A stretch of 64,000 bases of DNA from Xylanimonas cellulosilytica DSM 15894 (GCF_000024965.1 NC_013530.1:558001-622000); one strand, 5' to 3'. Positions 52,186 to 61,445 are shown, counted from the stretch's first letter. Numbers and translations are program-made. Notes: a model not told the origin generated them from the letters alone.

Positions 52186-53354
52186 CAGCGCGTCCTTTCC
52201 AGGTTGGCGATGCGTCGCATGGCGGCGCGAAGAATGCGGGAGGCTTGCGTGCCTGTGGACTGGGCGCCCGGGGTGCCGATCGTCAGTTGCACCTGCTCCG
52301 CCTGCCCCGCCCGCACGGTCGTGGTGACTTCACGCAGCCGGTTGTCGAGGATCAGCGCCTCGAGCCCGGCGGGGAGCTCGAACCCGAGCGCATCCCCGAG
52401 CAGGTAGTCGGTGCGGTAGGTCAGGTCGCCGCCCTGCGCGACGTCGAACGAGACGGCCACCGGTGCTGACGCGTCGCCGAGGGCCGTGGTGGCCCGCTCG
52501 GTCATCTCGGCGGTGTTCGAGCTGATCGAGTAGTCGACGAGCCCTTCACGGTGCATGGCCCAGTCGCTGATCGCGTCGACGTCCTGGAACAGGGCTGCGG
52601 TGCGGGCGGACTGGTCGCCGGCGGCGAACAGGACCGCGTCGGTGTACTCCGGCCGTTGGATGGACCACGTCAGGTTCGACACGAACGACGTTGCGCGCGC
52701 TGCCTGTGGGGCGCCGAACACGACGTCGTCGGACCGGTCGGTGCGCGCGGTCACGGTGGCCAGCAGGCGTGGGGTCCCGGTCGACTCGTCGTGGATCAGG
52801 TCGAGGATCAGGCCGCCGTTCTCAGCGAGCCGGGTGACGAGATCGCCGAGGATGTCCATGCGGGCGCTGATCTGCGTGGACCCGCCCCGACCCGCCGAAG
52901 CGGGCAGGGTGACGTCCGTCATCCGTCGTGCGGTCAGGGCGGTCGCCCCGAGGTTGGCGGCCAGGTACGCCAGCAGGACCGTCTCGCGGGCGCCCGACCG
53001 GGTGTCGTGTGCGGCGCCGAACGTCGACGGGCTCTCGGCCAGGGCGTGCGTCGGCACCGGCCACGCGAGCCGGTCCCAGTAGCGGGCCTTGTCACCCTCG
53101 AACGTCAACGTCGCGGTGATCAGGTCGCCGGTGGCGCCGGTCAGCCGGCCGGACACGATCTGCTGCCCGTCCCGGTCGAGGATGCAGCCTCCGCCGCCCA
53201 GGAACGTGGCCGCGACCGCGGTGGGCGCGGTCACCGTCCAGGTGTGCGGCAGGGAGTCCCGCTCGGTCAGAACGAGTTGGGACCATCCGTTGACGGGGTC
53301 CGCGGTGCGAGACAGGTCGGGTTCGCGCGGCCAGATCTCCCACAGGGCGCTCAC
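52185..53354 (-). CDS. Gp37-like minor tail protein
   Basis: The GTG at 53354 follows AGGAGCC and overlaps the previous gene's stop (GTGA), giving 389 residues. The sequence has the pattern of siphovirus ReqiPepy6 Gp37-like tail proteins: an N-terminal all-beta part with Trp-rich segments (ALWEIWPREPDLSR), a 'GGLILDLIHDE' centre and a C-terminal 'RLREVTTTV' domain. Proteins of this type form the tail tip below the distal tail protein. Upstream in-frame sequence is not protein-like. Confidence 0.75.
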   Translation of the reverse strand: MSALWEIWPREPDLSRTADPVNGWSQLVLTERDSLPHTWTVTAPTAVAATFLGGGGCILDRDGQQIVSGRLTGATGDLITATLTFEGDKARYWDRLAWPVPTHALAESPSTFGAAHDTRSGARETVLLAYLAANLGATALTARRMTDVTLPASAGRGGSTQISARMDILGDLVTRLAENGGLILDLIHDESTGTPRLLATVTARTDRSDDVVFGAPQAARATSFVSNLTWSIQRPEYTDAVLFAAGDQSARTAALFQDVDAISDWAMHREGLVDYSISSNTAEMTERATTALGDASAPVAVSFDVAQGGDLTYRTDYLLGDALGFELPAGLEALILDNRLREVTTTVRAGQAEQVQLTIGTPGAQSTGTQASRILRAAMRRIANLERTR

Positions 53355-54295
53355 GACAGGCTCCTGTGAAGCCCACGCCACCCCAAGGTAAGAATAGTGG
53401 CGTTGGTGGCCGACAGGGCGTTGACGGAGATGAGAGTCGTGCCCAGGTTGAACGCCGGGGTGCGTGACCCGCGCGCGAGCTTCCCGGCCGCCGGGGCGCC
53501 GTTGAGGCGGATGGACTTGCGCCGCGGGTCGGTGACGATCACCAGCGTGTCCCCCGACGACAGCCCGGTGGGGACGTCGACCCGCATCCCGTTGTCGCCC
53601 TCGATGAGGATGGACGCGGCCGGGCCCGTCAACGTCAGCGTCGGGTACACGGGCACCGCCGACCACATCTCCACCGGGGTGTCCTGCGACAGCACCGACG
53701 ACGTCGACACGCCGGCCTCACCCCAGATGCCGCCGATGCCGGTCAGCGCCGTCGGCGCGATCCGGAACGGCACCTGCTGGTCCGTGCGGTCCTCAGCGAA
53801 CGGTTGCGGGGCGACACAGTTGAGCACCACCCGCCGGAACGTGGGCGTCTCCTTGCCGTCACCTTCCAGCCCGGACTGGTAGACCAGGCCGAGCTGCCGC
53901 ACCCCCGCCGGGCCGGAGCACACCAGCCGGAAGCTGCCGTCCCGGGTCATGCCCGTGGTCGGTGCCACCAGGTCCCGCAGGACGCCCAACTGCTCGTCCT
54001 GGTCAGCCTTCGACGTCGTGCGCAGATCCAGTGCCAGCACCACCGGCCGTTCGACGGTGAGCACGTCGGTGACCATCGACCCGGCCACACCCGGCTGCAC
54101 AGCGGTCAGCACCTGCGTGGGCGCCACGTCCAAGCCCGTAGACCCGTCCAACGGGCCCCGCCACATAGGCGACGTCGTGATCGGGACCGTCACCTTCCCG
54201 TCCCACGACTCCAGCCAGAACTTGCGCTGGTCGGACGCCGGGGACGGCGGGGCGACCGGTGCGGACAGCACCGACGCGAGAACGAAGTACGTCAT
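53351..54295 (-). CDS. Distal tail (Dit-like) protein
   Basis: This 314-residue protein starts at ATG 54295 in an ATGA overlap with the tape measure gene. It is mostly beta, with motifs such as WLESWDGKVTVPI and GGIWGEAGVS that are found in actinophage minor tail proteins, and a C-terminal lectin-like beta domain. The position directly after the tape measure is where the distal tail protein is encoded in siphoviruses. The assignment rests mainly on position. Confidence 0.75.
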   Translation of the reverse strand: MTYFVLASVLSAPVAPPSPASDQRKFWLESWDGKVTVPITTSPMWRGPLDGSTGLDVAPTQVLTAVQPGVAGSMVTDVLTVERPVVLALDLRTTSKADQDEQLGVLRDLVAPTTGMTRDGSFRLVCSGPAGVRQLGLVYQSGLEGDGKETPTFRRVVLNCVAPQPFAEDRTDQQVPFRIAPTALTGIGGIWGEAGVSTSSVLSQDTPVEMWSAVPVYPTLTLTGPAASILIEGDNGMRVDVPTGLSSGDTLVIVTDPRRKSIRLNGAPAAGKLARGSRTPAFNLGTTLISVNALSATNATILTLGWRGLHRSLS

Positions 54296-57200
54296 GGCAT
54301 CACGTCCTGCAGCTCGGCCTGCTTGACCGCGGCGAGCACCTGCGCCGGCGTGGCCTGCAGGGTGTTCACGGTGGCGCTGTACGTCTTGGTGACCTGTGGG
54401 GCGGCCTGCCCGTACCGGCCCGCGCCGTACCCGCCAGCCGGGGTGGCCATCGCGAGGTTGCGGGACGTGGCAGCATCGAGCACGAACCCAGCCGCCGCGG
54501 ACGTCCACAGCTCGGGGCCACGCTCACCGACCCAGTACGTCTGCCCGGGCACCGTCGGCCCGCCGGCCGCCCGCTTCGGCAGGCCGAACGCGGTCGCGAT
54601 GGCGTCCTCGACGGCCTTGCCGACGCCAGCGATCTGCGCCTCCAAGCCCGACGCCTGACCCTGCAACCCGGTCAGCACGGACGACTGCCCCGCCAGGCCG
54701 CCAGCGGCCATCGTCGCCGTCGTATACTGCCCGATCTGCCCCGAGTACGCGTCGATCTGCTGGTACGCGGTCGACAGCTTGCCCAGGTCCGCATCCGACA
54801 GGGACCCGATCGCGGTCGCCGCGTCGATGGCACCACCGTCGACCCCGAACGCGAGGATCTCCTGGATGATGCGGGTCGGCACACCCCGCTTGACCAGTGC
54901 CTGGATCTTGCCCGCGAGGGTCTGCACCTTCCCCGCGTACTCCTGCGCCGCCTTGAGGTACGACGCACCGGTTCCGGCGCCGGCCGCAGCCTTCTCCGCA
55001 GCCTGGGCGTCCTTCTCCGCCTGCACCGCCTCGTCCGAGAGACGGGACGTGTAGTACGTCTCGCCCTGCTCGTTGGTGTGCGCCTCGTACACGACGTCGT
55101 TCTTCAACGCGTCGGCCTTCTCCCGCGCCGACTGTGCCGCCGACACGAGCTGGTCCTGCTGGCGGGCCACACCCTGCAGGTCGAACGCACCCGAGATCGC
55201 GTTCTTCACCTGGTCGTACGCCCGCTGCAGGTCACCGACCAGGTCGCTCTGCTCGTCGACGGCCGCGTTGACCTTGTCGAGCTGCGCGTACAGGGACGTG
55301 AACTGCCCCTCCGCCGCCGCGGCCGCGCCGGCCAGGCTCTTCTGGCTCGACGCGCTCAGGTCCGTGTTCCTCGACTGCGCGTAGAGGGTGTCCACCAGGC
55401 CGTACGCACCCGACAGGCCCGACGTCGCCTGGCTGACGTACTCGCCGCGCCGCATGCTCGTGCCGATGTCGCGGGCCGTGTCCGCTCGCCGCGCGGCCGA
55501 CTCCTGCGCCGCCTCATCCTTCTTCTTGGCCTCCGCCTGCGCGGCTTCGTCCTTCTTCTTGGCCTCCGCCTGCGCGGCCACGACCCCGTCCCAGTAGCGG
55601 GGGTCACCGTTCGCGACGGTGGCGGCGTACTCCGCCTCGGACAGCTTGGTCTCCGCCCGGGAGATCTCCTGCTCGGCCGCCTGGCGTGCCAGGCCGGTCT
55701 TGTCGGCCAGGTCGGTCTGCATCTTCCAGATCTGCTCGAGCAGCCGGTACCGCTCGGGGAAGTCCATGAACGCGTCACGCCAGTACGCGGCGTCCTTGCC
55801 CTTCGTGGACGGTGCCCCGAAGGTGTACCCGCCGGATGCGAACCCGCCCAGCCCGAACGCGGTCAGCCCACCCGAGTTCATCGCGTCGAGCAGGCCCGGG
55901 TAGGCCGCGTCGATCGCACGGGTCGACTCCTGCCGGATGACGAACTCGCCCTTGTGGACCACCCCGGCGGGCTCCCACTTGCCGCCCGCCCCCGTGTGAC
56001 CGCCGCTGCTGTACGAGCCCATCCGGCCGTTGCCCGACGCGGTGCCGTTCAGGTCGGGCATGTTCGCGCGGACCTGGATCGTCACCGACCGGGCGGCCAT
56101 CGCTTCACGCCACGCGTTGACCGCGAGCGTCGCTTCCGTCGTCGACGCGTCCACGGTGATCGAGGCGCCCTGCTGGGTGACCCAGTCGGTCAGCCCGACC
56201 ACGACGTTGCGACCGTTCTCGTCGTTGCCGGTGATCTGCACGGTGCCGTCCGTGGCGTCGATCGTGGCCGTGTAGTCCGACAGGGTGGTCAGCGCCTCCC
56301 CGTCCTCCCCGTAGATCGTGACGGTGCCGGACGCCGCATCAACGGTGGCGGTCACGGCGCCGAGCTCGGCGACCACGGGGGCGCCGTTGCCGAGCAGGGT
56401 GACCGTGCCGCGCGCGGAGTCGATCACTCCGAGCAGGTCGTTCGTCTGCTCGACGGCCAGGCGGGTGTTGGCCTCGACCGTGATCTGCGGGGTCCGGATG
56501 TTCTCCAGGTCGTGGACGATGTCCTCACCCATCGACGTCCACGTCTCGACGATCCGCGCACGCTGTTCGGGCTTCGCGGTGACGAACGCCTCGAGCATCT
56601 CCGCGCCCTCAGGTCCGCGGGCGATCAGGTCGTCGATCATCGCGTCCGCGGCTGCGGTCATGTTGGCGGGCAGTTCTTCGCGGACCTGCTCGGACGCCTT
56701 GAGGACGTTGTCCCGCCACCGGGCCTGCGCCTCGGCCTGCTTCTGCAGCTGCTCGATCCACTGGTCGGCCGAGACGGACACGCCGTCGTAGTAGTCCTCC
56801 CAGGAGTCCTTCGACGACTTCGTGGCCTTCGCGGTCTGCTCGGCGTACTCGCGCTGCTGGTCGATCGCGGCCTGCCACGCCCCACCCAGGTCACGGAACG
56901 ACACGTGGGCGCCTGCGACCATCTCACGCCACTTCTGCAGCGCCGCAGCCGCCTCCTCGGTCATCTCAGCGACCTGGCTGGTGGCCTCCGACATGTCCTC
57001 GGCGGACTCCGCGGCGAGCTTCTGCTCGCTGTCGACCGCAGTGAGTGCGTCACCGTAGGCGGGCATCAGGGCGTTGAGGTCGTCCAGGCTGCCGCCGGCG
57101 TCCGTCCACTGCGCGGAGATGTCCGCGAACCTGTCCGCCGCGAGGTCGGCATGCCCGGACTGGACCAGGTACGCGAGCGACTCACCGAGGGCGGTGATCT

Positions 57201-59178
57201 GGGCGGAAGCGTTCTTCCCGTCGTTGACGGACACGATCTTGCCCAACAGGGGGACGGTCTCGGCCCAGTCGCCCATCTTCTGGGTCACCGACGGGTTGAC
57301 GAGCCGGTCGATGGCGTCGGCGAGAGTGTTGATCTCGGTCGCCTGGTCCGTGCGCGAGGAGAAGAGCCGCCCCCAGTCCCACGCCCCCTCGTTCCGCCCA
57401 GCGTCCACGGCTGCGAAGAGCGCGTCGACGCTCGCCGCGTTGTCGAGCAGCGCCGCGGTGGTCTGCTCGATGCCAGCGGCGGCACGCTCGGACATGCTGC
57501 CGATCGTGTCGAGCACCTCGAGCGCGACGAGGGCGACTCCCGCGGCGGTGGCCGCCTTCCCGACCTTCCCCAGCCCAGTGGCGACACCGGGCGAGATCTC
57601 GCGCAGCTGCCTGAACGCCCGCACGGTGTCGACGACCCGCGGCACCACGAGCAGGAACCCGCCAGCGACCAGGGCGGCGGCACCGACGATGCCACCGAGC
57701 CCACCGATGGCCTGCTGGACCGGTTCGGGCAGTTCGGAGAACGCGTTCGCGAGCCCAGCGACCGCCTCCGCACCCTGCGCGAGCACCGGGAGGAACGCCG
57801 ACCCGACGGTGATCGCGGCATCGTTGATGCTGTTGCGGGCGATCTGGATCTTGGCCTCAGTGGTGTCGTACCGCTTGCCCGCTTCCTCCAGCAGGGCCGT
57901 GTTGTCCGCCCACGCGTCGTTGCCCATCTGGATCGACTTGCGCAGCATGTCGCCGCTCGTGGCCATCGACAGCAACGCCCGGGACACACGCACGTCCGAC
58001 TGCCCCAGATCGGAGAGCGTGGTGAACACGTCCTCGCCGGCCTCGTTCATGCGGCCCAGGCCCTCGATGAACGAGGCGAGCGCGTCGGTCGGGTCGGCGT
58101 TCCACGCCGCAGCGAAGTCCTGCGCGGACATGCCCGCCACACGCGCCCAGTTGGCGACGTCCTCCGACCCGGAGGCCACGTCCTTCGCGATGTCGGTCAG
58201 GACGTTCGAGATGGCAGAGCCGCCAGCCTCGACCTCGATGCCCACGGACGCGAGCGCGTTCGCCAGGCCCATGACCTCGCCGGTGGACAGGCCGACGATC
58301 GCGCCCGCACCGGCGATGCGCTGGGCCATCTGGACGATGTCCCGTTCGGTCGAGGCACCGTTGTTGCCGAGAGCGACGAGTGACGCGCCGAGGTTGTCGA
58401 CCTCGTTGGCCAGGTCGACACCCATGACGTTCGCCAGCTGCGCGATCGAGGTGGCGGCCTCGTCGGCGGTCAGGTTCGTCGTCTCGCCGAGGTCGATCAT
58501 CGTCTTCGTGAACGGGAGCAGCGCCTGGGCGGACACGCCGAGCTGGCCGGCCGCCTCTGCGACGGCGGCGATCTCCTGGTGGGTGGCCGGAAGCGTCTTG
58601 GCCAGGCTGCGCAGCCCGTCCTCGGTGGCCTTGAGGTCGGCGTCGTCGGGCAGGGTCTTGGTGACACCGGTCCACGCGGACTCCCACTGGACCGCGGCTG
58701 CCACCGTCGCGCCCACGGTGGCCGTGGTGACGGCACCGAACGCGGCCAGGGCGGTCCCGGCCCGGTTGAACGCCTCCCGGTTGTTGTCCAGGGTGCTCGT
58801 CAGCTTCCCGACGGCGGTCGTCTGCCGGGCGGTGGCCTGCGTGTGCGCAGCCTGCGCGGACCGGTGCGCGGCCTCGGCCTGTGTGACGTCCTTGGTGGCC
58901 TTGTCCAGGTCGCGGCGGGCCTTCGCGGCCCGCTCCTCAGCGCCGACGACCTGCGCGGAGTCGGCAGCACCCTTCTCGCGCGCCTGCGCCAGCTGCTGCT
59001 CCGCGACCCGTGCGCGGCCGGCGGCGTCGGCCTGCGCCTTCTGCGCCCGCTCGACCCGCTGCCCCGCCTTCTCGACGGTGTCTGCCATCTTGTCGGCGGC
59101 CTTCGCGCCCTCGTCGAAGCCGCGGACGAGGGCCTGGTACTCGGCGTCGAGCCGGACGGCGTAGGAGCGAGTCGTCAC
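54292..59178 (-). CDS. Tape measure protein
   Basis: This 1628-residue protein sets tail length. The N-terminus is a long coiled coil (about 15-145), followed by a TP901-type core (about 160-500: AWTGVTKTL, ANVMGVDLANEVDN, GSAFLPVL) and hydrophobic helices (about 500-545). Repetitive beta segments (about 930-1010), further coiled coils and a C-terminal compact domain follow. The start is GTG 59178. There is a 33-bp tandem repeat in the coding sequence. Using the rough rule of 1.5 angstrom per residue, the tail would be about 240 nm. Confidence 0.94.
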   Translation of the reverse strand: MTTRSYAVRLDAEYQALVRGFDEGAKAADKMADTVEKAGQRVERAQKAQADAAGRARVAEQQLAQAREKGAADSAQVVGAEERAAKARRDLDKATKDVTQAEAAHRSAQAAHTQATARQTTAVGKLTSTLDNNREAFNRAGTALAAFGAVTTATVGATVAAAVQWESAWTGVTKTLPDDADLKATEDGLRSLAKTLPATHQEIAAVAEAAGQLGVSAQALLPFTKTMIDLGETTNLTADEAATSIAQLANVMGVDLANEVDNLGASLVALGNNGASTERDIVQMAQRIAGAGAIVGLSTGEVMGLANALASVGIEVEAGGSAISNVLTDIAKDVASGSEDVANWARVAGMSAQDFAAAWNADPTDALASFIEGLGRMNEAGEDVFTTLSDLGQSDVRVSRALLSMATSGDMLRKSIQMGNDAWADNTALLEEAGKRYDTTEAKIQIARNSINDAAITVGSAFLPVLAQGAEAVAGLANAFSELPEPVQQAIGGLGGIVGAAALVAGGFLLVVPRVVDTVRAFRQLREISPGVATGLGKVGKAATAAGVALVALEVLDTIGSMSERAAAGIEQTTAALLDNAASVDALFAAVDAGRNEGAWDWGRLFSSRTDQATEINTLADAIDRLVNPSVTQKMGDWAETVPLLGKIVSVNDGKNASAQITALGESLAYLVQSGHADLAADRFADISAQWTDAGGSLDDLNALMPAYGDALTAVDSEQKLAAESAEDMSEATSQVAEMTEEAAAALQKWREMVAGAHVSFRDLGGAWQAAIDQQREYAEQTAKATKSSKDSWEDYYDGVSVSADQWIEQLQKQAEAQARWRDNVLKASEQVREELPANMTAAADAMIDDLIARGPEGAEMLEAFVTAKPEQRARIVETWTSMGEDIVHDLENIRTPQITVEANTRLAVEQTNDLLGVIDSARGTVTLLGNGAPVVAELGAVTATVDAASGTVTIYGEDGEALTTLSDYTATIDATDGTVQITGNDENGRNVVVGLTDWVTQQGASITVDASTTEATLAVNAWREAMAARSVTIQVRANMPDLNGTASGNGRMGSYSSGGHTGAGGKWEPAGVVHKGEFVIRQESTRAIDAAYPGLLDAMNSGGLTAFGLGGFASGGYTFGAPSTKGKDAAYWRDAFMDFPERYRLLEQIWKMQTDLADKTGLARQAAEQEISRAETKLSEAEYAATVANGDPRYWDGVVAAQAEAKKKDEAAQAEAKKKDEAAQESAARRADTARDIGTSMRRGEYVSQATSGLSGAYGLVDTLYAQSRNTDLSASSQKSLAGAAAAAEGQFTSLYAQLDKVNAAVDEQSDLVGDLQRAYDQVKNAISGAFDLQGVARQQDQLVSAAQSAREKADALKNDVVYEAHTNEQGETYYTSRLSDEAVQAEKDAQAAEKAAAGAGTGASYLKAAQEYAGKVQTLAGKIQALVKRGVPTRIIQEILAFGVDGGAIDAATAIGSLSDADLGKLSTAYQQIDAYSGQIGQYTTATMAAGGLAGQSSVLTGLQGQASGLEAQIAGVGKAVEDAIATAFGLPKRAAGGPTVPGQTYWVGERGPELWTSAAAGFVLDAATSRNLAMATPAGGYGAGRYGQAAPQVTKTYSATVNTLQATPAQVLAAVKQAELQDVMP
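55511..55576 (-). repeat. 33-bp tandem repeat in the tape measure gene
   Basis: Two adjacent 33-bp units (55511-55543 and 55544-55576) differ at two positions and encode AEAKKKDEAAQ twice, in a coiled-coil segment. Synonymous differences only, so the duplication is slightly older than those in the kinase linker. Confidence 0.9.
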
Positions 59179-59215
59179 AGTTCACCCCCTGGGCCGCTAT
59201 GCAGATGTCGCGCTG

Positions 59216-59557
59216 GTGCGCGATGGTCAGTCAGTGAATGGGCAGGTGGCAGGACAGAGGCGACCGTTGCTGGCGCGCCGCGGCGTCGTCGTAGGCGCAG
59301 CGATCGTGCTGGTGCTTCTCGTTGCCGTCGGGGTGGAGGTTCACCGCCACGGGCAGGACCGTGAGGCCGCCGGTCGCGCGTGCGTGGAGCAGGCCGCGTA
59401 CAAGTACCTGCCGGGCATGACGCTCTTCCGCACCTATGTGGGCGAACCCAACCCCGGTCGCTTCGAGTACCGGATCGTTGACATCGAGGCGAACAGGCCG
59501 CTGACCTGCCTCGTCGAGAAGCGGGACGGTGCCTGGGTTGCGTCGTACCTCGGCTGA
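59216..59557 (+). CDS. Small membrane-anchored protein on the opposite strand
   Basis: This 113-residue ORF begins at GTG 59216 (start uncertain, no clear RBS). It has a polar N-terminus, one TM helix (about 24-42) and a small outer domain with two Cys (about 55 and 98) that may form a disulphide. It is transcribed against the phage late genes and ends at a strong terminator, typical of a separately expressed prophage accessory gene such as a superinfection-exclusion protein. No family is recognised. Confidence 0.55.
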   Translation: MRDGQSVNGQVAGQRRPLLARRGVVVGAAIVLVLLVAVGVEVHRHGQDREAAGRACVEQAAYKYLPGMTLFRTYVGEPNPGRFEYRIVDIEANRPLTCLVEKRDGAWVASYLG

Positions 59558-59584
59558 GCCCCAAGTCCGCGGTGTCGCGGCATG

Positions 59585-59619
59585 ACGAAGGGCCGGAGGA
59601 GGATCCTCCGGCCCTTCGT
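59585..59619. terminator. Perfect bidirectional terminator
   Basis: The 16-nt arm 59585-59600 (ACGAAGGGCCGGAGGA) is fully complementary to 59604-59619 with a 3-nt loop. It lies between two convergent genes, 59557 on the + strand and 59631 on the - strand. Confidence 0.88.
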
Positions 59620-59630
59620 TGTCGCTGGGG

Positions 59631-60410
59631 TCAGGATGCGGTGATGGTCAGTTCGCCCTGGGCGGTGACCTTGGTCAGCGCCTTGGCGAGTGCCTCGATG
59701 CCGCGCGGGGTGACGCGGACCTGGGGCGGGTCGGTGACCTTCTCGCCGTTGTCGGGGCGGTAGTGCCACTGGGCCTTCTCGACGAGGTGCCCGGCGTCGA
59801 TGCGGCGCTGGTAGGCGCGCGGTGCGCCGGTGGGGTCGCGGTAGAGCCAACCGGCGGTGAGCATCCAGTCGCGTAGCCGCTTCTCCCCGGTGAGGATCGC
59901 GTGGTGGCGGGACAGGACGTGTGCGGCGTCTCGCACGCTGTAGTCCCCGTCGGTGGACAGGAACGCGTCGAACGCCTCGACCTTCGGGCGGGCGACGGCG
60001 AGCTCGGCGTGCGCGGCCTTGATCGTCGCGTCCGCCTCGATGAGCGCCCGGGCCATCAGCTCCGGGCCCGTCAGTGCCGGCACACCGTACGAGCCGGTCT
60101 TGCGGATCGCCGGGAGTACGTCGTGCGTCACCCAGCGCTTGAACGCCTTCGCCTCGGGCTTGCGGCTGCGCAGGACGAGCGAGTAGAGGCCCGGCTCGTT
60201 GACGGTCGACGTCGTCTGCGCTCCACCGAGGGTCTCCACAGTATGGAGGCCCTTCTCGTCATCATCGAGCAGGGAGAGCGACGAGTGAATGTTGCCGAGG
60301 CTGAGCGCCGCGGCGACGTCAGCGGCGACGAACCAGGGGTCGCCGTGCTCGTCGGTGATGATGCGGACGCCGGCGCCGTGGAAGTCGAACTGCTGCAGGT
60401 CGGTGGTCAC
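59631..60410 (-). CDS. Phage antirepressor (BRO-N and KilA-C/ANT domains)
   Basis: The GTG at 60410 gives 259 residues. The N-terminal BRO domain (about 5-100) shows WFVAADVAAALSL, NEPGLYSLVLRSRKPEAKAFKRWVTHDVLPAIRKTG. The C-terminal ANT/KilA-C domain (about 145-250) shows VRDAAHVL...LRDWMLTAGWLYRD and a 'VRVTPRGIEALA' end. Such proteins counteract phage repressors and favour lytic growth. It is encoded next to a small HTH gene and an operator-like region, as expected for a lysogeny control unit, though the location is unusual. Confidence 0.9.
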   Translation of the reverse strand: MTTDLQQFDFHGAGVRIITDEHGDPWFVAADVAAALSLGNIHSSLSLLDDDEKGLHTVETLGGAQTTSTVNEPGLYSLVLRSRKPEAKAFKRWVTHDVLPAIRKTGSYGVPALTGPELMARALIEADATIKAAHAELAVARPKVEAFDAFLSTDGDYSVRDAAHVLSRHHAILTGEKRLRDWMLTAGWLYRDPTGAPRAYQRRIDAGHLVEKAQWHYRPDNGEKVTDPPQVRVTPRGIEALAKALTKVTAQGELTITAS

Positions 60411-60727
60411 AGGGCGCCGCCGTGCTGGATCGCGATGCCCTGCTCGGCGAGGGTGGCGAGGAGGTGGGTGGCGAGGAGCACGGCCTGCGTCTGGGTGAGC
60501 TCCAGGGTGGGGGTCTCGCTGATGAGGACGCGCACGCGCGCGGTGCCGTCGGCCTCGGTGGCTCCGTGGGTCTCGACGGTGGCCGGCTCCCAGTTGCCGT
60601 CGTGGGTCTGCTCGGCGGGGTACAGGTCGGTGATGAACCCGCGCTGCGCGGTGAAGGTGATGCCGTCGCTGGTGAAGCCGTCGCTGAAGATCGTGCGGGG
60701 CGTCGGGGATGGGACAATCGTGTTCAC
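60407..60727 (-). CDS. Hypothetical phage protein, 106 residues
   Basis: The GTG at 60727 follows AGGAGC at spacing 6; its stop overlaps the antirepressor start. The small, mostly beta protein (TIFSDGFTSDGITFTAQRGF, ARVRVLISE) ends in an Ala/Leu-rich helix (LTQTQAVLLATHLLATLAEQG). I do not recognise a family. Its coupling with the antirepressor gene suggests co-expression from the promoter near 60.8 kb. Confidence 0.65.
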   Translation of the reverse strand: MNTIVPSPTPRTIFSDGFTSDGITFTAQRGFITDLYPAEQTHDGNWEPATVETHGATEADGTARVRVLISETPTLELTQTQAVLLATHLLATLAEQGIAIQHGGAL

Positions 60728-60808
60728 GGTGTGCTCCTGGTCTCTCAGGTGGTGCTCCGAGGCCCCGTTCCGGTGCTCGATACACCGGGCGGGGCCGCCC
60801 CGTTTGGG

Positions 60809-60863
60809 GCTAGTCACTAGCAAAGACCACATCTAGTCGTGTGTCAAGTGGGCGCACGACTAG
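60809..60863. promoter_or_regulatory. Operator-like palindromes between divergent phage genes
   Basis: GCTAGTCACTAGC (60809-60821) is a 6+1+6 palindrome. A second dyad, CTAGTCGTG (60833-60841) and CACGACTAG (60855-60863), shares the CTAGT(C) core. The elements occupy the gap between the minus-strand gene starting at 60727 and the + strand HTH gene starting at 60877, the classical layout of a prophage switch. The region is clearly less GC-rich than its surroundings. Confidence 0.65.
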
Positions 60864-60876
60864 TAGGGTGTCCTTC

Positions 60877-61068
60877 ATGGATGAACCTCTGATGGGAAAC
60901 GCTGAGGTCGCTGCCCTGCTCGGTGTGTCTCGCCAGCGCGTTCACCAGCTCACGTCCCGCCCAGACTTCCCAGCCCCGATCGCAGTGCTGGCGATGGGCA
61001 AGGTCTGGCGGACCGCCGACGTCCTTGCCTGGGCTGAGGCGACCGGACGCGAACTCCGCCACGGCTAG
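60877..61068 (+). CDS. AlpA/excisionase-like small HTH protein
   Basis: This 63-residue protein has the MerR-like winged-helix shape of AlpA/Xis regulators: NAEVAALLGVSRQRVHQLTSR (helix-turn-helix, about 8-28), then FPAPIAVLAMGKVWRTADVLAWA. The ATG follows AGGGTGTCC. It probably binds the palindromes just upstream and acts as repressor or excision factor. It overlaps the end of the converging tail-chaperone gene by four bases. Confidence 0.8.
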   Translation: MDEPLMGNAEVAALLGVSRQRVHQLTSRPDFPAPIAVLAMGKVWRTADVLAWAEATGRELRHG

Positions 61069-61445
61069 ATCGACTTCTCGGCCGCAGCCGCCCGCTGTGC
61101 CGCCGCCCGAGCGGCCGTGTGCTGCTCGTCTGCTGCGATCGCCTGCGCGGCGGACGTCTGCGCGGCCGCGGCGTCACCGACCCGGTAGGGGTGCACGGTC
61201 AGGTACTGGCCGGGAGTGTCCTTCGCCGCCTGCGAGACCCGGTCCCTCTCCGCGCACGCCTGACAGGTGTGCTTGTCGACCGTCCACTCACCCTCCGAGC
61301 GGGGATCCCAGGCGGTGTGCTTCGGCATTGCGCACCCCGGGCACGCGGACCGCTCGTGCAGCAGGAGAACCTCCGCCAGGGCCCGGTCCCGGTCCGACCA
61401 CGCCCCGCCCGGCTCCGCCACCCCGAGGTACACGGTGGGGCGCAC
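61065..61445 (-). CDS. Tail assembly chaperone, downstream reading frame (Cys-rich)
   Basis: This frame encodes about 126 residues from GTG 61445: RPTVYLGVAEPGGAWSDRDR, then two CxxC pairs (CPGC near 35 and CQAC near 61) that probably bind zinc, and an Ala-rich charged tail. The frame stays open further upstream, past the end of the preceding gene in the -1 frame. There is no good RBS for an independent start. It is therefore best read as the 3' part of a frameshifted tail chaperone, like lambda gpGT, although a separate short product is not excluded. Confidence 0.7.
   Translation of the reverse strand: MRPTVYLGVAEPGGAWSDRDRALAEVLLLHERSACPGCAMPKHTAWDPRSEGEWTVDKHTCQACAERDRVSQAAKDTPGQYLTVHPYRVGDAAAAQTSAAQAIAADEQHTAARAAAQRAAAAEKSI

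Noticed and set aside
54259-58383. A 1374-residue open frame on the plus strand opposite the tape measure gene
   Set aside because: Arg/Leu/His-rich shadow sequence without motifs; the minus-strand tape measure has clear family features.
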